The notes beneath the pieces are model-generated. The model was not told where the DNA came from and ran no database searches. It worked only from the letters and a program-made list of their open reading frames with translations. The position numbers were made by a program, and so were the translations under genes. From a virus, in IMG/VR virus record IMGVR_UViG_3300037264_002532, positions 1 to 42,026 of that record: DNA of 42,026 nt; one strand, written 5' to 3'. This document shows positions 35,942 to 42,026 of the stretch, piece after piece; position 1 is the first letter of the stretch; each line of letters starts with the position of its first letter.

Positions 35942-36809
35942 TTTTTAATTCATCCTCTAATTGTTTGAGTTCTTTCTGAATATCTCTATCCCGCACGAGT
36001 TTTTCTATTCTTAAACGCCTGATTTCTATTTCTTTATCTTTAGCTTGTTGTTCTTCAATCCTTTTTTCTAACTGCGCCTGTAACTGCTTATTTTTCGCTA
36101 TCTGTTTGGTAAGTTCGATATTCTTTCCTTCGGCTTCTTTATTTTTTGAAACAAGATTATCCTCTAAATTCTTGGTTGCTTTAATCTGGCTGTCCAAAAC
36201 AGATTTCAAACTTTCTACTTCTTTTAACTTATTCTCATAGGTAGATTTTATTTCATTTCCTTTAGTTAAAGTATCCGCGGATTTTTGTTTATCTTTTTCA
36301 ACCTCAACCTTTTTTTGAGCAAAGATTTCTATTTCTTTAGCAATTTCCAATTTTGCTTCTTTAAATATTTTTTCAGTTTCATTAAAGACTGATTTATCCT
36401 TATCAAACTTGCGCTGTTTTTCGTCTATAGCAAGATTTTTTTCTCTTAATATCTTATCAGTATTTTTATTGCTTTCGATAACGACTTTGTTCTTATGCTC
36501 AACATCTTTGTTTTTTTCTTCAATAGCCAAGAGTTCCGATTTCTTATCTTCCAAAACTTTTAATTCTGCGGCTATTTTTTCTTTAATAGATTTTAACTCA
36601 AGATTGACTTTGGCGACTTCGGATTTCTTGTCTTTTAGAATAATATTTTGATTAGATAATTCTTCCTTTGCCTTGATAGTATCTTCCAAGACTTTAAATT
36701 TCTGGTTATCTAACTTGTTAAGTTCTGCTTCCAAATCCTGTTTTTTGAATCTCATTACCCTAAGTTCGTTAGGTAAGTCTTTTAGTTCTTTGTTAATAGT
36801 ATCTGCCAT
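35934..36809 (-). CDS. Long coiled-coil protein
   Basis: 291 residues, GGAGGCCTCT before ATG region (AAGGAGG). Almost entirely charged coiled coil with 7-residue hydrophobic spacing (LNKLDNQKFKVLEDTIKAKE ... LRIEKLVRDRDIQKELKQLE). No signal peptide or membrane helix. It lies between the internal virion genes and fibre genes, so a fibre chaperone, tape-like or ejection-related role is possible. Confidence 0.6.
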   Translation of the reverse strand: MADTINKELKDLPNELRVMRFKKQDLEAELNKLDNQKFKVLEDTIKAKEELSNQNIILKDKKSEVAKVNLELKSIKEKIAAELKVLEDKKSELLAIEEKNKDVEHKNKVVIESNKNTDKILREKNLAIDEKQRKFDKDKSVFNETEKIFKEAKLEIAKEIEIFAQKKVEVEKDKQKSADTLTKGNEIKSTYENKLKEVESLKSVLDSQIKATKNLEDNLVSKNKEAEGKNIELTKQIAKNKQLQAQLEKRIEEQQAKDKEIEIRRLRIEKLVRDRDIQKELKQLEDELKNA

Positions 36810-36823
36810 TAGAGGCCTCCTTG

Positions 36824-36967
36824 TTATGATTGACCTGCAATAATAATAGGGATTATTAAAAACAATCCACCTAAATTCTTTAATGAAGATAACGTTTCAG
36901 ATGTATAGCAACTTATTGCTAAAGTAAGAAATAAAATAATCCATAAAATACTCTTGTCTTTTTTCAT
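36824..36967 (-). CDS. Small membrane protein, two helices
   Basis: 47 residues; ATG overlaps the stop of the 1339-residue gene (ATGA). Helices SILWIILFLTLAISCYTS and GLFLIIPIIIAGQ. The first could also be a lipoprotein-like signal (LAISC). Function unknown. Confidence 0.5.
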   Translation of the reverse strand: MKKDKSILWIILFLTLAISCYTSETLSSLKNLGGLFLIIPIIIAGQS

Positions 36968-39900
36968 TTCTTTTCCATAAAGAATTTACTTATTGGATAT
37001 GCTTTCATAGCTTCTTGTAATGCTTTTAATATTCTTTCTTTTGGTTCTATTTCAATGGTTTTTCTGCCAACTTTTTTCTCGCCTTTTTTAAGAATATCTG
37101 CTATCCTTGCTCCTCTTTCTATCTCGCTAACTATTACTGGCTTTAGTTGAAATTCTGTCTGTCTTTCTAAAGACCATTTTCCTTGACTGTCTAATCTGGT
37201 TATATCTGATAATGCGCCTACTGTTCCTGCTTGAGAAATTAAATCAAGTGCCTTATTGTAGATAGATATATCTTCATCATCCCATTTGGTATACCAATCT
37301 GGCGGTTCTCTGGTTTCGCCTGTGGTTTTTTCTTTAATCCAAGTAATAGTATCATATACCTTTCTATTCGCCCATATTACAAATGCACCACCCAATATAC
37401 CACTGGCAATCAACCGTAATAAAGGCAAAGGATTACTTTGTTTTAACTCATCATAAATAACTTCGTGCATTACAAATAACCCTTGTTTATATCCAAAACG
37501 TTTCAGAATAGTAAGCCATCTAAATTCAGGTTTGCTTAAAAATAAAGGTTCATTGGTAATATCTGAAAATAACTGATAATTTAAAGCCGCTATATACATA
37601 GCGTCAATCAACTTCTCATCGGATACCTTACCTTCTTTTATGTCTTTAGGATAAATCTTTAATTTAGCAAGATTATCATTAGCCCAATCTTTGCGGAGTT
37701 TCCAGGAAGCATTACGCGCGGGAAGCAATACTTTTTTAATCCATCGTTCTGTTGAAGCCGCAGTCAAAAGGGCATTTAACCTATTTACACCTCTAAACAA
37801 GTTCAGAGTAAGTAAAACATCATTTACTCTGCCAAGTAACCCATAATCTTCATAACCTAAAATTCCCTTGACTACATCAGTATAAGGAAGCCCTGTTTTT
37901 TGCACAAATAATTTAGTCTGTGGATCAACGATTAAATTTAACGCACCTCTTACAAAATTATATACTCCTTGTTTTGGAATAGTAGATATGAGTGTCTGGG
38001 TAATATTTGGAATGGTAGAAGTCCCTAATCCGATTTTCATTGTTGAGATGATACTTGCCAAAGTATTGGCTATTTCGTGTTTAGTCTTATCTTGATAAGT
38101 TTTTAATAAATCTCTTAGGATTTTTCCTTCTTGTGGATTAATTCTTTCTACAAAACGCAACCGCCTCAATAATTTTTCATTAGTTTGCCCGAAGCGTTCT
38201 ATCTCGGCTATTCTACGGGCCGCGCTTGAGAAATACCGGGTAAATAATACAGAGGCGCGCCTTTCGTAAAATTCAGGCGGCAAGGCATCTTCTATTAACC
38301 TTGGCCTTTCAAGGTGTCCATATGAAGCAATATAATCTCTATGGATGAGTTTATCTATCAGCCTGATAAGCGTAGAAGCCGACATCTTCATATCTTTTTC
38401 TTCAAGCCATTTTAACAATCTTACAATATAAGTATTGCCTGATTTTTTCTCTGATAAAATTGCCTGTTTGACATTCTGTTTTACTCCCCTGTCGCGCAAC
38501 TCAAGCATTTTGTCATATAGTTGCTTTAATCCACCATCAAGTTGCTTTTTAATATCAGGATGTATTTCTCTGGGGACATAGTTTTCTATTTTTCCAATAG
38601 GTCGCCAATGCGTGCCTGTTTCATCGGTTATTTTTACTTTTACCCCTATGGCATTAGCTTTCTGCCAAGATTCCTCTAATGACTTGCGGATTTTATTCCT
38701 TAACACCCAAAGTTTATTAAATTCCTCTTTCGGCAAATCTATATGCTTATCTTCCAGTAAATCGGTAAGTAAAGTATCATATTCCTTTTTTAGCCCCTTG
38801 AAATAATCCATCCGCATAAGCCATTCAGCTGCGCTTCGGTGCGCTTTAATATTTACATATTGAATATCATTGACTATGGATTTTGAGATAGGGTGTTTGA
38901 CTTGATATTGAACGGCGTCAAGTTTTTCTGCGATTGCCCTAAATGGTGCGGTAAGGATTTCAATATTGGCAGAGCCTGCTTCGCCCTTAGTAGGTTCAAT
39001 ATATTTCCCGCCATAACTCTCTACTGCTTCTTTTAATGTTCCTAAATTTCCTTCCTTGTCAGGCCAATTCCAATCCCTATATTCATCTAAAACATTTTGA
39101 GGAACTTTTTTACCTTCTGCCAATGCTTTAACTATTATTTTTCTATGAGCAAATAAAGGAACATTTCTGAAGGTATGCCATTCTCCTATATAATTTATAA
39201 GCGTTCCAAATCCCTTACCGCCCAATTCAGCCTTTCCTTTACCAAATTCTTCTATATTTTTTAAGGTTTCTGTATCTATTTCTGGTTTTTTAATAGGAAC
39301 ACTTGGGATTGGTTTACCCTCAACAGTGCTTACTGGCGTTACCTGCCCACCAAATCCGTATTGCCCGGTCATAGCATTAAAGTCATCTATGCTCATTAGT
39401 CCCATATCGACTAATTGTTCTCCAAGTTGATTTCTTTCGGGAACTTTGAGAGGATTAACTTCATCCTCTAATCTTTCGTTTATATATTTAATAATAGGGA
39501 TATTCTCAAATTTCGCTTGTGTCATTTGCCAAAGTTCTTTTTTTTCTCCTAACTCTACATTCTGCCCCTTGATATTCTGAAACTGGTTTTTATTTATAAC
39601 TATCTGCTCGCCATCCTGCAAAAGTATCTGCTGGTTAGAAAGTTTATAAGGGGTATATTCTTCGCCTTTCGGCAGTTTAACCTTGTTTCCGTAAATATCG
39701 GTTGCGTCGGTATCTTGAGTTATCTTAATAATGTTATCTCTACCTATAATAGCAACACCTTTCTTAAATAATTTCTGCGGGAATATATGCACAAGGCCGC
39801 CTGCGGATGGTTGCTTTCGTAGTGCCTTTTCTTTATTTAATACATCCAACAAACTGCTTTCATCAGTAATGCCTAAATGAGGATAATGTTCAGCTAAAGT

Positions 39901-40983
39901 TGAAGCCATTTCATCTAAGGGAAGCCCTGTTTTACTGCGTAATACCAAAGGCACATCTTCTCGGTATTCTTCTTTTAACGCTCCAGCAGTAGTCTTGGTA
40001 TAAGGTGATATTCCACCTTCGGATTTTATTATAGAATAAAGATTGCCTTTCCCGGGTTCACCTGTCATATATTTATCAATGGCTTTTTCCATTGCTAAAC
40101 TTTCTGCTCCCTGGGGAACAAACAGTTCTTCGGTAGTGAGGATACTGGGTTCTTGAATTGGTGCTGGTGATATTGGTTTAGGAAGCGGCCTTATATTACT
40201 TTCAAAGGGGATTATCGCTCTACTTACTTCTTCGGTGGCTTTTTCTGTAACTCCCGCAGGAGGCCTTGGGGGTATCTTAATCTTCCTTGCCCGTAAGTTA
40301 AATAACAATGCTTCTCCGGAAGGAGTATATTCCCCTACTTTTAGTATGTTTTCTCTTGGTATAGTAACTTGTGCTTCGCCATATCCAGCGGCAGTAAGTT
40401 TACCACCTAAATTCTTAATAGCATTTTCTAATAATTTCTGGGATGTTATACTTTCAACCTTACCAGCTATAAGATATTCTGAAATTATTTGAGCAGAATC
40501 TAATAAAATTTTTGCTTCTCGGCGTGGATTACGGGTTATTTCTGTTGCTTCTCCGCGTGTTTTTCTAAAAGCAGGGCCAAGGTCAATATCTGTAAGAGTG
40601 GGTTGATAAGTATATTCTTCTGGTAATTTTTCTATTTGGGTTTTAAAAACTTGTGATGCTCTGGGTAATTTAGATAAAGCTAAACTTATTCCTGTAAAAA
40701 CAGGCGCAGATATGCCCATAGGAATAGTTAATGGATGTTTTTCTATAAAATCGCCCATTACGGTAAATGGGTCAATTCCTTTGGGTGTCCATCCTGTTGG
40801 TTTAGGTTTAAATGGCGCAGGCTTAAAAACATCAGTAGGCTTAACTGCCCTAATTTCTGTTTCAGGTTTAAACAATTCCTCGGTAGTCAAAACATCTTTC
40901 TGTCCACCGAATAACTGCTCAGTAGTAAAAATACCTTGTTTTTGTCCAAACAACTCTTTTGATGTTAAAATACCATTAGGCAT
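36964..40983 (-). CDS. Large internal virion (ejection) protein with ELF motifs
   Basis: 1339 residues. Residues 5-38 hold three copies of an eight-residue motif (ILTSKELF, IFTTEQLF, VLTTEELF) and a fourth is at 281-288, each in Pro/Gly-rich linkers. The body is helical and basic with no known catalytic motif; the middle (EHYPHLGITDESSLLDVLNK) recalls helical domains of very large phage polyproteins. The last 300 residues include hydrophobic helices (LLRLIASGILGGAFVIWANR). Size, position beside virion lysozyme and helical nature fit a podovirus internal protein ejected with DNA. Confidence 0.6.
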   Translation of the reverse strand: MPNGILTSKELFGQKQGIFTTEQLFGGQKDVLTTEELFKPETEIRAVKPTDVFKPAPFKPKPTGWTPKGIDPFTVMGDFIEKHPLTIPMGISAPVFTGISLALSKLPRASQVFKTQIEKLPEEYTYQPTLTDIDLGPAFRKTRGEATEITRNPRREAKILLDSAQIISEYLIAGKVESITSQKLLENAIKNLGGKLTAAGYGEAQVTIPRENILKVGEYTPSGEALLFNLRARKIKIPPRPPAGVTEKATEEVSRAIIPFESNIRPLPKPISPAPIQEPSILTTEELFVPQGAESLAMEKAIDKYMTGEPGKGNLYSIIKSEGGISPYTKTTAGALKEEYREDVPLVLRSKTGLPLDEMASTLAEHYPHLGITDESSLLDVLNKEKALRKQPSAGGLVHIFPQKLFKKGVAIIGRDNIIKITQDTDATDIYGNKVKLPKGEEYTPYKLSNQQILLQDGEQIVINKNQFQNIKGQNVELGEKKELWQMTQAKFENIPIIKYINERLEDEVNPLKVPERNQLGEQLVDMGLMSIDDFNAMTGQYGFGGQVTPVSTVEGKPIPSVPIKKPEIDTETLKNIEEFGKGKAELGGKGFGTLINYIGEWHTFRNVPLFAHRKIIVKALAEGKKVPQNVLDEYRDWNWPDKEGNLGTLKEAVESYGGKYIEPTKGEAGSANIEILTAPFRAIAEKLDAVQYQVKHPISKSIVNDIQYVNIKAHRSAAEWLMRMDYFKGLKKEYDTLLTDLLEDKHIDLPKEEFNKLWVLRNKIRKSLEESWQKANAIGVKVKITDETGTHWRPIGKIENYVPREIHPDIKKQLDGGLKQLYDKMLELRDRGVKQNVKQAILSEKKSGNTYIVRLLKWLEEKDMKMSASTLIRLIDKLIHRDYIASYGHLERPRLIEDALPPEFYERRASVLFTRYFSSAARRIAEIERFGQTNEKLLRRLRFVERINPQEGKILRDLLKTYQDKTKHEIANTLASIISTMKIGLGTSTIPNITQTLISTIPKQGVYNFVRGALNLIVDPQTKLFVQKTGLPYTDVVKGILGYEDYGLLGRVNDVLLTLNLFRGVNRLNALLTAASTERWIKKVLLPARNASWKLRKDWANDNLAKLKIYPKDIKEGKVSDEKLIDAMYIAALNYQLFSDITNEPLFLSKPEFRWLTILKRFGYKQGLFVMHEVIYDELKQSNPLPLLRLIASGILGGAFVIWANRKVYDTITWIKEKTTGETREPPDWYTKWDDEDISIYNKALDLISQAGTVGALSDITRLDSQGKWSLERQTEFQLKPVIVSEIERGARIADILKKGEKKVGRKTIEIEPKERILKALQEAMKAYPISKFFMEKK

Positions 40984-40984
40984 T

Positions 40985-41485
40985 TTATTGTAGTATCCTT
41001 ATCAAATGCTCTTTTGAACGCCTGCCCACTTGTTTATACCAGTTACTATTTTTCAATTCATTGACAGCATTGGTATAATTTTTTTCAGTTAATGCCGCCT
41101 TTAACTTTTTAAATTGAGATAATTTATTTATACCCATATTATACGCCATATCCGTAATCACATTTTTTTGATTATTGCTCAAGCTATTAAATACTTCTTT
41201 ATTAAGATAAGACATAGCGTCTTTATGCGCTTGAGAATATAATTTATCAAAAATAACATCAGCTTCTTCTTTTTCCAATGGACGCAATCCTTTCACCACA
41301 TTTATAGGTAAAAAATCAGCTATCCTTGTATCAGAGATATTAAATCCATAACCTACAGTTTTTTTACCAACCGTGTCTATATATATCTTCGGAGAGTATC
41401 CTTCGTAATTCTTGGTAAGTTTTTTACCTGTTTCTATATAATTATTAGCAAATAACTCTTCGGTAGTTAAGGTATTATTTTCCAT
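40985..41485 (-). CDS. Virion-associated lysozyme (GH24, T4-type)
   Basis: 166 residues. N-terminus MENNTLTTEELFANNYIE carries the same LTTEELF motif as the large internal protein. The enzyme domain begins KLTKNYEGYSPKIYIDTVGK with the catalytic Glu (YEG), KTVGYGFNIS, then VITDMAYNMGINKLSQF and NSNWYKQVGRRSKEHLIRIL. There is no signal peptide, so it is probably packaged in the virion and digests peptidoglycan at entry. Confidence 0.8.
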   Translation of the reverse strand: MENNTLTTEELFANNYIETGKKLTKNYEGYSPKIYIDTVGKKTVGYGFNISDTRIADFLPINVVKGLRPLEKEEADVIFDKLYSQAHKDAMSYLNKEVFNSLSNNQKNVITDMAYNMGINKLSQFKKLKAALTEKNYTNAVNELKNSNWYKQVGRRSKEHLIRILQ

Positions 41486-42026
41486 ACATTATTGCCTTGA
41501 TATTTTGCTTTTCCTTTTGGGCTATCAATTATTTGTCCGATATAAAATTCTCCGTATTTAGTTTTTTCTTTCTTGGACATTTTCATTTCTTCTCCAGTGC
41601 GCCACATAAATTTATTGTAATAATTTATTTCTTCTGGAATAAGCGATTCACCTTGAGAGAGTTTTATCTTAATATCTTCTTCAAATTGTTTAGACTCCGA
41701 CTTTTCTTTTTCACTTTCTATTTTTCTAACCATTGGATTACCTTTAGAATCATATCCTATGGTTTCATAACCTTGTGGAACTTCTATTCCTTTATTTAAA
41801 GTAAATGGCTGATTTTCTTTTCCTCCCAACATCTCCTTCGGATAATCCTCTGTAAATTTTCTTTCTATATCATTAAGAGGCATATTGTTTGCCTGTTTCT
41901 TATCAATCTGCGCCCATTTTTGCTGTATTCTCATTTTCTGTTCTGCCGGATCAGGATAATGAGGGGTAGCTGTTCCACCTGCGCCTGCTCTTATCTCTGG
42001 AGAACCAATACTCATACCACCTTGCT
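41467..42026 (-). CDS. C-terminal part of a virion protein, open at right edge
   Basis: At least 182 residues to the stop at 41467. An ATG at 42015 has no well-spaced ribosome site and the frame stays open to the edge (QGG before M), so the gene probably starts outside. Pro/Gly-rich (EIRAGAGGTATPHYPDPAEQ), acidic-basic helices, and an end KAKYQGNNVWKIIP typical of a small beta domain. It overlaps the lysozyme gene by 19 bp; likely another internal virion protein. Confidence 0.6.
   Translation of the reverse strand, partial: QGGMSIGSPEIRAGAGGTATPHYPDPAEQKMRIQQKWAQIDKKQANNMPLNDIERKFTEDYPKEMLGGKENQPFTLNKGIEVPQGYETIGYDSKGNPMVRKIESEKEKSESKQFEEDIKIKLSQGESLIPEEINYYNKFMWRTGEEMKMSKKEKTKYGEFYIGQIIDSPKGKAKYQGNNVWKIIP

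Overview
The window is a piece of a tailed-phage genome, almost certainly double-stranded DNA and most like a podovirus. It carries recognisable terminase subunits, a portal, a scaffold, a HK97-fold capsid protein, a head-tail adaptor, a beta-rich tail nozzle candidate, exported tail-fibre-like proteins, a 1339-residue internal virion protein and a virion lysozyme. Nearly all genes lie on the minus strand and overlap by ATGA or TAATG. No integrase, polymerase, primase, helicase, tRNA or CRISPR array was seen. The host is not identifiable. Consensus sigma70 promoters (TTGACA, 16-17 bp, TATAAT/TATACT), strong AGGAGG ribosome sites, Sec-type signal peptides and a lipobox protein suggest an AT-rich bacterium with an envelope, probably Gram-negative.

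Layout, read in the leftward direction of transcription. 42.0-32.9 kb: internal virion proteins with a virion lysozyme, a coiled-coil protein and three exported fibre-like proteins. 32.9-27.4 kb: small membrane proteins, a lipoprotein, a VRR-NUC nuclease, a transglycosylase and a ribbon-helix-helix regulator with its own promoter. 27.4-20.0 kb: early/recombination genes (66-bp repeat protein, putative annealing protein, two PD-(D/E)XK nucleases, DNA methyltransferase, DUF4373-like protein beside iteron-like repeats). 20.0-16.2 kb: many tiny genes, an RNA ligase, a 33-unit hexanucleotide array and an endonuclease VII-like protein. A terminator and a consensus promoter near 16.1 kb start the head operon: GroES-like co-chaperonin, TerS, TerL, portal, scaffold, capsid, decoration protein, adaptor, nozzle and glycine-rich tail protein. 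If the genome is circular, this operon would run through the left edge into the right edge.

The most interesting feature is a family of HNH endonuclease cassettes at 28.6-29.2, 30.0-30.6 and 31.0-31.9 kb, with a fourth cut by the left edge. The three complete ones share a sigma70 promoter, a leader of about 105 nt starting at the predicted transcription start, a conserved linker, two long helices in pseudoknot order and a ribosome site beside the second helix. Each lies next to what looks like a full gene and a displaced fragment of that gene.

Other notable points are Sec signal peptides on seven virion or virion-adjacent proteins, a Wzy_C/O-antigen-ligase-like protein placed between two exported paralogues, a phage GroES, a peptide motif (LTTEELF) shared by two internal virion proteins, and a methyltransferase/HNH chimaeric remnant. 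Several genes shorter than 60 codons were found by direct reading and are included.
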